Assembly (NCBI RefSeq): GCF_005893125.1 | Contig: NZ_VCJS01000147.1 | Coordinates: forward strand, 1-32,606 | DNA length: 32,606 nt | Direction: 5' to 3' | From: Nonomuraea basaltis | GTDB lineage: Bacteria > Actinomycetota > Actinomycetes > Streptosporangiales > Streptosporangiaceae | In this document: in pieces, positions 1-8,170 of the stretch | Position numbering within the stretch: the stretch's first letter is position 1 | Layout: each line of letters starts with the position of its first letter | Position numbers and translations under genes: made by a program | The notes under the pieces: model-generated | Database searches by the model: none | The model's input: the letters and a program-made list of their open reading frames with translations, nothing else | What the model was told of the DNA's origin: nothing

Positions 1-203
1 TTAGGGTGGGGTGGGCGGGCTCGGAGGTTTAAAAAAGAGACAGGGCCTGGCGGGTAGGCCGGCCCCTGCGGCGGTGGCGGATACGGGTTGCCGCCCTGCG
101 GCTGCGGCTGGCGATAGCCCGGCGGCGGCCATGGTCGCGAAGGTGGCCGCTGTGGCTGCCCTGGCCCTTGTGGCGGGGGTGGATATTGCCCGTTCCCTGT
201 CAC
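1..203 (-). CDS. N-terminal part of a Pro/Gln/Gly/Tyr-rich protein, cut by the window edge
   Basis: A minus-strand frame opens with GTG at 203-201 behind a GGGGAG ribosome site and stays open for 67 codons to the left edge. It reads VTGNGQYPPPPQGPGQPQ and continues with Pro-Gln-Gly-Tyr runs, ending the recognisable part in GPAYPPGP. Such low-complexity N-termini usually precede membrane segments (DUF4190, RDD and similar) or secreted domains in actinobacteria; that part would lie outside the window, so no function is assigned. From about position 44 leftwards the composition changes abruptly to VSFLNLRARPPHP with an A-rich stretch, which may be foreign or mis-assembled. The frame was chosen because its composition is coherent and it has a start with a ribosome site; the opposite strand gives only Ala/Val-rich shadow frames. 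Positions 204-405 hold no gene. Confidence 0.5.
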   Translation of the reverse strand, partial: MTGNGQYPPPPQGPGQPQRPPSRPWPPPGYRQPQPQGGNPYPPPPQGPAYPPGPVSFLNLRARPPHP

Positions 204-405
204 CGTGTCTCCCCGTTCACCCGGTTGTCGGTAATGCCTAGCTTTGCCCCGCGACTTGACGGACCCTTGGCGAATTTGGGGCAAAAGCATACTCATTTAT
301 CACCCGTCACGGATGTAGCAGTGCTCGGTTACAGTCCGAAATCATTCGAGGTGATCTCCGCTATCTCCCGGTCCCCGCGGCGGGCGGTGTCCTAGCTTCT
401 TTGGC

Positions 406-1275
406 ATGAATCTCCAGCAGCTCCGCTATGTGGTCGCGACTGCGGAGCACCGCACCATGACCGACGCGGCCAGGTCGCTCTATATCGCGCAGCCTGCGCT
501 GTCCCGCGCGATCCGCGACCTTGAGCGGGAGCTCGGCATGACGCTCTTCGCTCGTTCAGGCCGTGGCGTGGTCGTCACCGCACAGGGCCGCCGGGTCGTC
601 AAGCTGGCGAGGGAGGCGCTCGATGCCGTCCACGAGATCGAGGGCCTGGCCAACCACGGCGGCGTAACAGAGGTGGAGCTCCGCATCGCCTCCACACCCA
701 ACCTCGAGCCCGGTCTCGCGGGGCGGCTGTTGCCCGCCTACGCGGCCGAGCACCCGGGCGTACGCGTCCAGATCGTGCGCTGCGACGGCAGAGAGGGCGT
801 CGTCAGCGCCATCCGGGATCAGCGGGCAGACCTCGGGCTCACCGATCTGCCCGTGCCCGCCGACCTCGTCACCCATCCGCTCGAACGCCAGGAGATCGTG
901 CTGATCTCCCCGCCCGGGCTCGAACTCCCCAACCCGGTGCCGATGGGCAAACTGCACGGCATGCGCCTGGCGCTGCCGGCCCGCGGCAGCACGCGGCGCA
1001 GGGAGCTCGAGGCGATGTTCGGCAAGTACGCGGTGACCCCGGTGGTCGTGCTCGAAACCGACGAGCGCAACGGCTGGCTCAACGCGGTCCGCGCCGGCCA
1101 GGCGTCCCTGCTCTGGTACCGCGGCATGGCCGAGCAGGCCGGTCGCGCGGGCCTGGTGGTGCGGTCGCTCGAACCCGCCGTGCGTCGCGTCATAGCCGTC
1201 GTGCACGCCCGTCGCCGCCTGCCGCTCATCGCCCAGGACTTCCTGGCGACCGCAGAGAAGGGAACAGCCGCCTGA
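406..1275 (+). CDS. LysR-family transcriptional regulator
   Basis: A 289-residue DNA-binding regulator of normal LysR length. Residues 1-60 form the winged helix-turn-helix (MNLQQLRYVVATAEHRTMTD, then AARSLYIAQPALSRAIRDLE and LFARSGRGVVVTAQG), followed by the linker helix. Residues about 90-280 form the periplasmic-binding-protein-like effector domain (VELRIASTPNLEPGLAGRLL). The family usually binds a small-molecule co-inducer and often controls an adjacent divergent gene. Here the gene on the left is only partly visible and the two-component genes on the right are convergent, so the target is unknown. There is no Shine-Dalgarno sequence before the ATG; a TAGCTT hexamer at 393-398 lies 7 bases upstream, which fits a leaderless transcript starting at or next to the ATG. 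That promoter reading is inference. Confidence 0.9.
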   Translation: MNLQQLRYVVATAEHRTMTDAARSLYIAQPALSRAIRDLERELGMTLFARSGRGVVVTAQGRRVVKLAREALDAVHEIEGLANHGGVTEVELRIASTPNLEPGLAGRLLPAYAAEHPGVRVQIVRCDGREGVVSAIRDQRADLGLTDLPVPADLVTHPLERQEIVLISPPGLELPNPVPMGKLHGMRLALPARGSTRRRELEAMFGKYAVTPVVVLETDERNGWLNAVRAGQASLLWYRGMAEQAGRAGLVVRSLEPAVRRVIAVVHARRRLPLIAQDFLATAEKGTAA

Positions 1276-1374
1276 ACCTAATTCGGAACGCTCCATTACC
1301 CGACTACCAACCCCCCGAATGATCCGATCGCCAACCCCCCGACCGCACCAACGCCTTGGGCCCGGAACAACCGA

Positions 1375-1413
1375 GCCCGGGGGACCCGGCCACCACGCCG
1401 TGTCCCCGAGGGC
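1375..1413. terminator. Possible terminator hairpin between the LysR gene and the sensor kinase
   Basis: GCCC-g-GGGGAC at 1375-1385 can pair with GTCCCC-ga-GGGC at 1402-1413, giving a ten-pair stem with a small internal bulge and a 16-base loop. There is no U tract, as is usual in high-GC actinobacteria. It lies in the 299-base gap between two convergent genes and could serve either. The same gap contains a 12-base direct repeat (CCAACCCCCCGA) near 1306 and 1330 of no known role. Confidence 0.4.
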
Positions 1414-1574
1414 CGCCGAAGATATGAGCCCCTCGCTCACTCCCTGATGGTCAGCACCTCGCCGGAACCTGCCCGCGTGCCCTTGACCGGCATGCGACAG
1501 GCGCCGCCGGGGCCCGTCGCCGCGCCGCTGCCGGCCGCCTGGCAGGCGCGGCGGTCAAGGTACGCATGGCACCC

Positions 1575-2921
1575 TCAACGGGACACCGGCAGCCGCACCA
1601 CGACCCGCAGCCCGGGGGAGGCGTCCTCCAGGGCGACCGTGCCGCCGTGCGCCCGCACGGTCTCGCGCACGATGGCCAGCCCGAGCCCGGCGCCGCCCTC
1701 GTCCCGGCTTCGGCCGGAGTCGAGCCTGGTGAAGCGGTTGAACACCCGCTCGCGGTCCTGCTCAGGGATGCCGGGGCCGTCGTCGGTCACCGTCAGCACG
1801 CCGTCGGCGGTCAGCGCCACCTCGACCTTGGAGGTGGTGTGGCGTACCGCGTTGTCCATGAGGTTCGTCAGGACCCGGTTCAGGTCGAGCGCGTCGCCGC
1901 GGACCACGACCGGGTCGCAGACCGTCAGGCGGGCCTCGCCGTACCTGTCGGCGATCTGGCGTACCACCTCGTCGAGGTCGACCGGCTCGTTCCTGGCAGG
2001 GACGCCGCCGCGCTCGTCCAGCCGGGCCAGCGCGAGCAGGTCCTCGGCCAGCCTGGACAGGCGCATGGCGTCCTCCAGCACGCCCTCGGCGGTCTCCTGC
2101 CAGTCCTGGCCTTCGGGATGGCCGAGTGCCACCTCCAGCTGCAGCCGGATGCTGGCGAGGGGGCTGCGCAGCTCGTGCGCGGCGTCGGAGACCAGCGCCC
2201 GCTGGCGCTGCTCGGCCTCCTCCAACCGGGCCAGCATGCCGTTGAGCGTGGTGGCCAGCGAGTGCACCTCGTCACGTGACTGCGGCACCGGCAGCCGGCG
2301 TGACCTGGCCGTGTGCGTGATGTCGGCCGCGCCCTTGCGCAGTGCGGCGATCGGGTGCAGCGTCCGGCCGATCATGATCCAGCTGGCCACGGCGAGCAGC
2401 ACGACCAGCGCGGGCGTGCCGACCAGCAGGACCCGGCCGGCCGTGCCGAGGCTGGTCCGGATCTCGTTGATCGGCCTGGCCGCCACCACGGTCTGCCCGC
2501 GGTCCGCGCTGAGCACCACCACCCGAAGGAATCCGGGGAGCGCGTACGGCCGCCCGTCCAGCTGCGTGGCCCGCCCGTCGCGCAGCACCTTCGCCCTGGC
2601 CCGCGCGTCCAGCAGCGGCACCAGCCGGTCGGCGCCGTACGTGACGTGCGTGATGCGGCCCTGCGCGTCGATGACCTGCACGACGGTCCCGTCGTGGGTG
2701 GTGATCGGGCTGGTCAGCGTGCCGGCGTCGGCCGCCACCCGCACCGCCTGGGCCTGCTGCCCGACGCTCTCGTCCACGGTGTCCATCAGGGCCCGGTCCA
2801 GGACGCTGAGCAGCACCGACGCCGACAGCGCGAGCGCCAGCGCGAGCACCGCGGCGGCCGCCATGGTGAGCCGGAACCGCAGCCCCTGCCGCCGCCACCA
2901 CAGGAGCGGCGAGTCAGCCAC
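1575..2921 (-). CDS. Two-component sensor histidine kinase (HAMP, HisKA, HATPase)
   Basis: Membrane sensor kinase of 448 residues if translation starts at GTG 2921, which overlaps the stop of the upstream response regulator by 8 bases; a TTG four codons earlier is the alternative. In order: membrane helix about 17-40, extracytoplasmic sensor region about 41-160, second helix about 163-183, HAMP linker to about 236, and HisKA with the phospho-acceptor His249 in SDAAHELRSPLA. The ATPase domain follows, with the N box NLMDNAVRHT near 355, DDGPGIP at about 380 and GGAGLGLAI at about 409. All catalytic boxes are intact. It should phosphorylate the partner regulator encoded just upstream. The signal sensed cannot be told from sequence; the divergent LolA-like/ABC genes suggest envelope stress or an exported compound. 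Confidence 0.93.
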   Translation of the reverse strand: MADSPLLWWRRQGLRFRLTMAAAAVLALALALSASVLLSVLDRALMDTVDESVGQQAQAVRVAADAGTLTSPITTHDGTVVQVIDAQGRITHVTYGADRLVPLLDARARAKVLRDGRATQLDGRPYALPGFLRVVVLSADRGQTVVAARPINEIRTSLGTAGRVLLVGTPALVVLLAVASWIMIGRTLHPIAALRKGAADITHTARSRRLPVPQSRDEVHSLATTLNGMLARLEEAEQRQRALVSDAAHELRSPLASIRLQLEVALGHPEGQDWQETAEGVLEDAMRLSRLAEDLLALARLDERGGVPARNEPVDLDEVVRQIADRYGEARLTVCDPVVVRGDALDLNRVLTNLMDNAVRHTTSKVEVALTADGVLTVTDDGPGIPEQDRERVFNRFTRLDSGRSRDEGGAGLGLAIVRETVRAHGGTVALEDASPGLRVVVRLPVSR

Positions 2922-3588
2922 CGTCGCCCGCAAGCCGGTAGCCGGCGCCGCGCACCGTCTGGAGCGCGTTCCTGCCGAACGGGGCGTCGATCTTGCGCCG
3001 CAGGTAGCCGACGTAGACCTCGACCACGTTCGGGTCGGTGTCGAAGGTGTCCCACACGTGCTCCAGGATCTCCGACTTCGACACCACCTCGTCGCGCCTG
3101 CGCATCAAGTACTCCAGCAGCGCGAACTCCCGCGGCGTCAGCTCGATCGAGCTGTCTCCCCGCTCGACCCGGCGCCGCGCGGGGTCCAGCGACAGGTCGC
3201 CGGCCACAAGCACCGCCGGCCGCCGCCCCGCATCGCGCCGCAGCAGCGCCCGCAGCCTGGCCACCAGCACCACGTACGAGAACGGCTTCGTCAGGTAGTC
3301 GTCCGCGCCCAGGTCCAGCCCGTCGGCCATGTCGTACTCGCCGTCCTTGGCCGACAGCATGAGGATCGGCACCCAGTTCTCCTCCGCGCGCAGCTGCTTG
3401 CACACGTTGTAGCCGGACAGCCTCGGCAGCATGATGTCGAGCACCACGACGTCGTAGTCGCCCTGCCTGGCCGCGTGCAGCCCCTCCTCGCCGTCGTGGG
3501 CGAGGTCCACGGCGAAGCCCTCGGCCTGGAGCCCGCGCTGCAGCGCCGCCGCCATCCGCCGTTCGTCCTCGACGACCAGTACTCTCAT
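2914..3588 (-). CDS. OmpR/PhoB-family response regulator
   Basis: A 224-residue response regulator. The receiver domain (1-115) has the acidic pocket Glu7-Asp8, phospho-acceptor Asp51 in VVVLDIMLP and Lys101 in YLTKPFS. The C-terminal winged helix (about 125-222) carries LTPREFALLEYLMRRRDEVV and ends with VEVYVGYLRRKID and VRGAGYRL, typical of the OmpR branch that binds tandem direct repeats. It is the first gene of a two-gene operon with the sensor kinase. It is transcribed away from the LolA-like/ABC genes, and the shared region contains five CTGAGA hexamers that are the obvious candidate binding sites, which implies autoregulation and control of the divergent operon (inference). Confidence 0.95.
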   Translation of the reverse strand: MRVLVVEDERRMAAALQRGLQAEGFAVDLAHDGEEGLHAARQGDYDVVVLDIMLPRLSGYNVCKQLRAEENWVPILMLSAKDGEYDMADGLDLGADDYLTKPFSYVVLVARLRALLRRDAGRRPAVLVAGDLSLDPARRRVERGDSSIELTPREFALLEYLMRRRDEVVSKSEILEHVWDTFDTDPNVVEVYVGYLRRKIDAPFGRNALQTVRGAGYRLAGDGG

Positions 3589-3611
3589 GACCTGATTCTC
3601 CCGTCCTGTCC

Positions 3612-3657
3612 CTGAGACCCCGCTGAGAAGGCTGAGAGGGGTCTCAGACAGTCTCAG
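3612..3657. promoter_or_regulatory. Five CTGAGA boxes: candidate response-regulator operator in a divergent promoter region
   Basis: CTGAGA occurs at 3612-3617, 3623-3628 and 3632-3637, and its complement TCTCAG at 3642-3647 and 3652-3657. Start-to-start distances are 11, 9, 10 and 10 bases, so the boxes fall on one face of the helix. OmpR-family regulators characteristically bind direct repeats spaced about 11 bases, and this cluster lies between the regulator gene and the divergent LolA-like/ABC operon. The repeats are seen directly; binding by this regulator is inference. Confidence 0.6.
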
Positions 3658-3715
3658 GTTCGCCTAAGGATGCACGACGCAGGCTGTGAGCATCGACATA
3701 CCGTTAAGGAGTGAG

Positions 3716-4855
3716 ATGCGAAGAGGCACGTTCGTGAGGTGGGGGGTCCCGATCGCGGCCGCAGCAGTGATCGGAGCCGCTATCGGCGCAGGCCCCGTCA
3801 TCGCCGCCGTGAGCGGCGATCCCGCGCTGCCGGAGCGTTCGGCAGAGCAACTGCTGGCCGACGCCGTGGCGGCGACCAGCAAGTCGCAGGGCATCGCGCC
3901 GATGTCCGGCACCGTGCAGCAGACGGCCTCGCTCGGCCTGCCGGCGCTGCCGCAGACCGGCGGCGAGACGTCGCCGCTCAGCCTGCTGTCCGGCTCGCAC
4001 GAGGTGAAGGTCTGGTACGGCGGCGACAACAAGATGCGGGTCGCCATGCCGACCCAGCTGAACGAGACCAACCTGGTCGTGAACGGCGACCAGGCCTGGT
4101 ACTGGGACAGCGCGACCAACACCGCCACCAAGATGACGATCAAGGCGGGGACTGAGCAGCAGCACGCCACGCCCATGCCGCAGCCGACCGACGTGACGCC
4201 GCAGCAGGCGGCGGAGCGGGCGCTGGCCGGGGTCGGCGAGCACACCACCGTGCGGGTGATCAACACGGCCGAGGTGGCCGGCCGCCCGGTCTACCAGCTC
4301 GTGCTGTCGCCCAAGGCGGAGGGCTCGCTGGTGCAGGAGGTACGCATCGCGCTCGACGGCGAGACGTACGTTCCGCTCCAGGTCCAGGTGTACGCCAAGG
4401 GCTCGGCGGAGCCGGCGTTCCAGGTGGGCTTCACCCAGGTGACGTTCACGCCGCCGGCGGCCGAGAACTTCACCTTCACCCCGCCCGCGGGCGCGAAGGT
4501 GGAGGAGGCCACGCTCGGCGAGCAGGGCACCGGCCAGCACGCCGAGGAGCGCGCCGACCACGCCACCGACGTCGCGAGCCAGGTCAAGTCCGTCGGCGAG
4601 GGCTGGGCGAGCGTCGCGGTCGTGCCGTTCTCGCTGTCCGACCTGACGGCCGAGGCGGAGAAGGAGTCCGGCGGCGCCGATGGGAAGGCGCTGCTGGATA
4701 ACGTGCTCAAGTCCGCCACCCCGGTGAGCGGCACGTGGGGCTCCGGCAAGCTGATCAAGACCAAGCTCGTCACCGCCCTGCTGACCGACGACGGCCGCCT
4801 CCTGGTCGGCGCGGTCACCCCCGAGGAGATCATCAAGGCGGCGGGCGTCAAGTGA
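3716..4855 (+). CDS. Secreted/anchored LolA-like (DUF2092-type) protein
   Basis: A 379-residue exported protein. The start is ATG 3716, four bases after a perfect AAGGAG at 3706-3711; an in-frame GTG 30 bases upstream lacks a site. Residues 8-31 are an uncleaved anchor or signal peptide after a basic MRRGTFVRW start. The rest resembles the LolA/LolB/RseB-like fold of actinobacterial LolA-like proteins: AEQLLADAVAATSKSQG, SGTVQQTASLGLPALP, then VWYGGDNKMRVAMP and NLVVNGDQAWYWDS. These proteins bind lipidic ligands in a half-barrel; Gram-positive members have no settled function and may deliver lipids or sense envelope state. Its stop overlaps the start of an ABC ATPase, so it probably works with that transporter and is controlled by the divergent two-component system. 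Confidence 0.85.
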   Translation: MRRGTFVRWGVPIAAAAVIGAAIGAGPVIAAVSGDPALPERSAEQLLADAVAATSKSQGIAPMSGTVQQTASLGLPALPQTGGETSPLSLLSGSHEVKVWYGGDNKMRVAMPTQLNETNLVVNGDQAWYWDSATNTATKMTIKAGTEQQHATPMPQPTDVTPQQAAERALAGVGEHTTVRVINTAEVAGRPVYQLVLSPKAEGSLVQEVRIALDGETYVPLQVQVYAKGSAEPAFQVGFTQVTFTPPAAENFTFTPPAGAKVEEATLGEQGTGQHAEERADHATDVASQVKSVGEGWASVAVVPFSLSDLTAEAEKESGGADGKALLDNVLKSATPVSGTWGSGKLIKTKLVTALLTDDGRLLVGAVTPEEIIKAAGVK

Positions 4856-5835
4856 CCGCCGTCATGCAGGAAACGGGGGCGCCCTTCGGGGCGGCCCCGC
4901 CCTCGGGGCCCCCGGGGGACGATGCCATCGTCACGCACGGCCTGACCAAGCGCTTCCGCGGCGGCCAGATCGCGGTGGACGCGCTGGACCTGACCGTGCC
5001 GCGCGGCTCGGTGTTCGGCTTCCTCGGGCCCAACGGCTCGGGCAAGACCACCACGATCCGCATGCTGCTCGGCCTGGTCGCGCCCACGGCCGGCACCTAC
5101 TCCGTGCTCGGCCTGCCGCTCGCCCAGGCGCTGCCCCGGGTGGGGGCGCTGGTCGAAGGGCCGGCCTTCTATCCGTACCTGTCCGGCGCGGCCAACCTGA
5201 TGCGGTTCGACTCCGCCGACCCGACCGCGCCGCGCGCCACCGCCAAGCGGCGCATCGCCGAGGCGCTCGACCGGGTGGGCCTGTCGGCCGCCGCGGGCAA
5301 GCGCTACCGCAACTACTCGCTCGGCATGCGCCAGCGCCTGGCCATCGCGGCCGCCCTGCTCGGGCCGCGCGAGCTGCTCATCCTTGACGAGCCCACCAAC
5401 GGGCTCGACCCGCAGGGCACCCGCGAGGTACGCGCGCTGGTCAAGGAGATCGCCGCCGGCGGCACCACCGTCTTCGTCTCCTCGCATCTGCTGGCCGAGG
5501 TCGAGCAGATGTGCACGCACGCGGCGATCATGCGTACCGGCAGGCTGGTCGCGCAGGGCACGATCGCCTCGCTGAGCAGCGGCCTCGTGGCCCGCGTCAA
5601 GGTCGAGACGCCGGACGTGGCGGACGCCGCGCGGGTGCTCGGCACGCTGGGCCTGGCCGACGTGCGGCCGGGGGACGGGGAGCTGACCGCCGAGTTGGGC
5701 GGGCACGCGCCCGAGAAGATCAACGCCACGCTGGTGGAGCAGGGCGTCGCCGTACGGGGGCTGGCGGTCGTCCGGCCGAGCCTTGAGGACGTGTTCGTCG
5801 GACTGACAGGGGAGGGCTTCGATGTCGACGGCTGA
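4852..5835 (+). CDS. ABC transporter ATP-binding protein (ABC-2/DrrA type)
   Basis: ATPase subunit of about 327 residues. GTG 4852 overlaps the preceding stop (GTGA), which suggests translational coupling; ATG 4864 is an alternative start. Walker A is GPNGSGKTT at 59-67, the signature is SLGMRQRLAIA from 156, and Walker B is LLILDEPTNGLDPQG with Asp179-Glu180. The switch His lies in VSSHLLAEV. In place of the usual Q-loop Gln there is LVEGPAFYPYLSG, a pattern common in this drug/antibiotic exporter branch. The C-terminal 90 residues form the accessory domain typical of such ATPases. It pairs with the permease whose ATG lies inside its last codons. Confidence 0.92.
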   Translation: MTAVMQETGAPFGAAPPSGPPGDDAIVTHGLTKRFRGGQIAVDALDLTVPRGSVFGFLGPNGSGKTTTIRMLLGLVAPTAGTYSVLGLPLAQALPRVGALVEGPAFYPYLSGAANLMRFDSADPTAPRATAKRRIAEALDRVGLSAAAGKRYRNYSLGMRQRLAIAAALLGPRELLILDEPTNGLDPQGTREVRALVKEIAAGGTTVFVSSHLLAEVEQMCTHAAIMRTGRLVAQGTIASLSSGLVARVKVETPDVADAARVLGTLGLADVRPGDGELTAELGGHAPEKINATLVEQGVAVRGLAVVRPSLEDVFVGLTGEGFDVDG

Positions 5836-6778
5836 GACGCGGACCCGGCGCACGCCTGGGCTGGTGCCGGTGACGGAGACCCTGCGCACCACTGAACGCC
5901 ACCCGCCCGGACAGGCCGAGCAGCTCGCGCCGGCCGAACTTCCGCCGCCCGCCCGCGCGCCGTGGGCGTTCTGGCGGCTGCTCGGCTCGGAGCTGGGCCT
6001 GACGTTCCGCCGGCCGCGCAACCTGGTGCTGCTGGCCGTGCTCGCCGCCGTGCCGATCATCCTCGGCGTCGGGCTGCGGATCGCCGCCGGCTCCGGCGAC
6101 GAGGAGATGACCGGCATCATCCAGGATGTCGCCGGCAACAGCCTCATGCTGACGTTCCTGTCCTTCTCCTTCCTCGTCCTGCTGCTGATGCCGGTGGCCG
6201 TCAGCGTGGTCGCGGGCGACTCGATCGCGGGGGAGGCGGGCACGGGGACGCTGCGCTACCTGCTGGCCGCGCCGGCGGGGCGCACGCGGCTGCTGGTGGT
6301 CAAATACCTCAACGCGGTCGTCTTCGGGTATGCGGTCGCCGCGGTGGTGGCGCTGTCCGCGCTGCTGACCGGGTTGATCCTGTTCCCGGCCGGGTCCGTG
6401 ACGCTGCTCTCGGGGACCACCATCTCGATGGCGGAAGGGCTGCTGCGCATCCTCATCACCGTCGGGTACGTCGGCGCCGCCATGGCCGCGCTGGCCGCCG
6501 TCGCGCTGGCGCTGTCGGTGTTCACCGAGGTGCCCATCGGGGCCATCGCCGGCACCTTGGTGCTGATCATCGTCTGCCAGGTGCTGCGGGCGATCCCGGA
6601 CCTCGCCCCGATCGCCCCGTACCTGCTGCCGACCAGGTTCACCGACTTCGACGCGGTGCTGCGCAGCCCGATCGACACCGGCGCGCTGCGGGACGGGCTG
6701 CTGGCGTTCGGGGCGTACATCGCGCTGTTCGGCTCGATCGCGTGGGCCCGCTTCTCCGGAAAGGACATCACGTCCTGA
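5822..6778 (+). CDS. ABC-2 type permease
   Basis: Integral membrane subunit of 318 residues. A cytoplasmic N-terminus of about 60 residues rich in Pro/Arg is followed by about six helices: LVLLAVLAAVPIILGVGLRI, LTFLSFSFLVLLLMPVAVSV, a helix near YAVAAVVALSALLTGLIL, two helices in the 200-245 region, and a last one before the C-terminus. The segment GDSIAGEAGTGTLRYLLAAP is the conserved ABC-2 motif after the second helix. Its ATG lies 14 bases inside the ATPase gene with GGAGGG upstream, so the two are coupled. With the LolA-like protein it completes a likely export or lipid-handling unit; the substrate is unknown. It ends 29 bases from the convergent GH4 gene. Confidence 0.9.
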   Translation: MSTAETRTRRTPGLVPVTETLRTTERHPPGQAEQLAPAELPPPARAPWAFWRLLGSELGLTFRRPRNLVLLAVLAAVPIILGVGLRIAAGSGDEEMTGIIQDVAGNSLMLTFLSFSFLVLLLMPVAVSVVAGDSIAGEAGTGTLRYLLAAPAGRTRLLVVKYLNAVVFGYAVAAVVALSALLTGLILFPAGSVTLLSGTTISMAEGLLRILITVGYVGAAMAALAAVALALSVFTEVPIGAIAGTLVLIIVCQVLRAIPDLAPIAPYLLPTRFTDFDAVLRSPIDTGALRDGLLAFGAYIALFGSIAWARFSGKDITS

Positions 6779-6807
6779 CCCACCTCGGGCGCGCCGGTGA
6801 GGGCGGT

Positions 6808-8157
6808 TCAGCTTGCGGAGCCGGGAAGGACGGCGGCCAGCTCCGGGATGCGGGCGCGGTAGCCGTCGAGCAGCTTGCGGGCCGTGGCCACCGAGTCGAC
6901 CAGCGGGTGCATGGCGAACGCCTCGACGGCCAGGCGCGCGGAGCCCGTCAGCGCGGCCTCGATGGTCGTCTGCTCCACCGCCTTCACCTGCTGGACGAGG
7001 CCGAGGAAGCGGCCCGGCAGCGGGCGGGTGGCCAGCGGCCGGACGCCCGCGCCGTCGACCGCGCACGGGATCTCCACGACCGCGTCCTCGGGCAGGCCGG
7101 GCACCGCGGCGCCGTTGCGCACATTGAGGATCATGGTGGCGGGCTCGCCTCGGGCGATGGCGGCCATGAGGGCGAGCGCGATGCCTTCGTACCCGCCCGC
7201 CTCCAGGTCGGTGGTGTCCCGCTCGCCGGCGGCGGTGACGTCGCGGGCCTCGGCCATGTACGTCGCGTCGCGCTGCCTGCGCGCCCTGTCCCACTCGGCG
7301 AGGGCACGGTCGGGGCGGGCCCGCACGGCAGCGTAGAAATCGTCCTGCTGGCTGAGCAGCGACTCCCCGCGGGTCTGCCCGGAGATCGCGGCGACGGACT
7401 CCCGGGTGAAGTAGTAGTAGTACAGGTATTCGTTGGGCAGCGCCCCCAGCGTGCGCACCCAGTCGGCGCCGAAGACGCGGGCCTCCTCCACCCGCCGCAG
7501 CGCCATGTCGTCGGCGAGCAGCCGGGGCAGCACGTCGCGCCCCTGGTGGGTGAGCCCGCGCAGCCAGCCGAGGTGGTTGAGCCCCACGTAGTCGGGCGAC
7601 ACCCGCGCCGGGTCGAGCCCGAGGGCGGCCGCGGCCCGCCTGATCAGCCCGATCGGCGAGTCGCAGATGCCGATCACGCGGTCGCCGAGCACGCGCCGCA
7701 TGGCCTCGGTGATCATGCCGGCGGGGTTGGTGAAGTTGATGACCCATGCGTCAGGCGCGAGAGCGGCCACCCGCTCCGCCACGCGCACCGCGACCGGAAC
7801 GGTACGCAGGCCGTAGGCGATGCCGCCGGGACCGGTCGTCTCCTGGCCGAGCAGGCCCAGCTCCAGCGCCACCCGCTCGTCGGCGGTGCGACCGGCCAGG
7901 CCGCCGACGCGGATGGCCGAGAAGATGAAGCTCGCATCGCGCAGCGCGGCATCCAGGTCGGTGGTGGTGATCACCCGGGGTGCGTCGTCGTGCCCGGCGG
8001 CGAGCCCGCGCAGCACGTGCCAGATGGCCTCCAGCCGGTCCGCCGACACGTCGTACAGCACCACCTCCTCCACCCGGGGCTTCGCCCGATCGCGCAGGAG
8101 GGCGCCGTACACGAGCGGCACCCGGAAGCCGCCTCCCCCGAGAACGGCCAGTCTCAT
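6808..8157 (-). CDS. Glycoside hydrolase family 4 (6-phospho-beta-glucosidase-like)
   Basis: NAD- and metal-dependent glycosidase of 449 residues, full length for the family. The start ATG 8157 has AGGAAGGGG upstream. The Rossmann nucleotide site is LAVLGGGGFRVPLVYGALL. Conserved GH4 blocks are GLLGQETTGPGGIAYGLRTV, NFTNPAGMITEA, GICDSPIGL with metal ligand Cys165, and VGLNHLGW with metal ligand His195. GH4 enzymes cleave by oxidation-elimination at C3, and the branch this most resembles acts on 6-phospho-glycosides. No PTS gene is nearby, so the phosphate would have to come from a kinase such as the PfkB protein encoded across the divergent promoter. It is second in an operon with the DeoR regulator (13-base gap). 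Confidence 0.92.
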   Translation of the reverse strand: MRLAVLGGGGFRVPLVYGALLRDRAKPRVEEVVLYDVSADRLEAIWHVLRGLAAGHDDAPRVITTTDLDAALRDASFIFSAIRVGGLAGRTADERVALELGLLGQETTGPGGIAYGLRTVPVAVRVAERVAALAPDAWVINFTNPAGMITEAMRRVLGDRVIGICDSPIGLIRRAAAALGLDPARVSPDYVGLNHLGWLRGLTHQGRDVLPRLLADDMALRRVEEARVFGADWVRTLGALPNEYLYYYYFTRESVAAISGQTRGESLLSQQDDFYAAVRARPDRALAEWDRARRQRDATYMAEARDVTAAGERDTTDLEAGGYEGIALALMAAIARGEPATMILNVRNGAAVPGLPEDAVVEIPCAVDGAGVRPLATRPLPGRFLGLVQQVKAVEQTTIEAALTGSARLAVEAFAMHPLVDSVATARKLLDGYRARIPELAAVLPGSAS

Positions 8158-8170
8158 CGGCACCCCTTCC

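Noticed and set aside
1..6. TTAGGG at the very start as a telomere repeat
   Set aside because: A single copy of a six-base word; actinomycete linear replicons do not use this repeat.
556..1440. Long minus-strand open frame over the LysR gene
   Set aside because: It is the complement of a clear LysR coding frame, has no recognisable domain and shows the Arg/His/Gly-rich composition of a shadow.
1437..1574. In-frame extension beyond the sensor kinase TGA (ending VKGTRAGSGEVLTIRE)
   Set aside because: The kinase ends normally at RLPVSR; the extension is Gly/Ala-rich and probably only reflects GC bias. Readthrough has no support.
1447..3615. 722-residue plus-strand frame over the two-component genes
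   Set aside because: Ser/Arg-rich shadow of two genes with complete catalytic motifs on the other strand.
4291..6243. 650-residue minus-strand frame over the LolA-like and ABC genes
   Set aside because: Antisense shadow; the plus strand carries Walker motifs and membrane helices.
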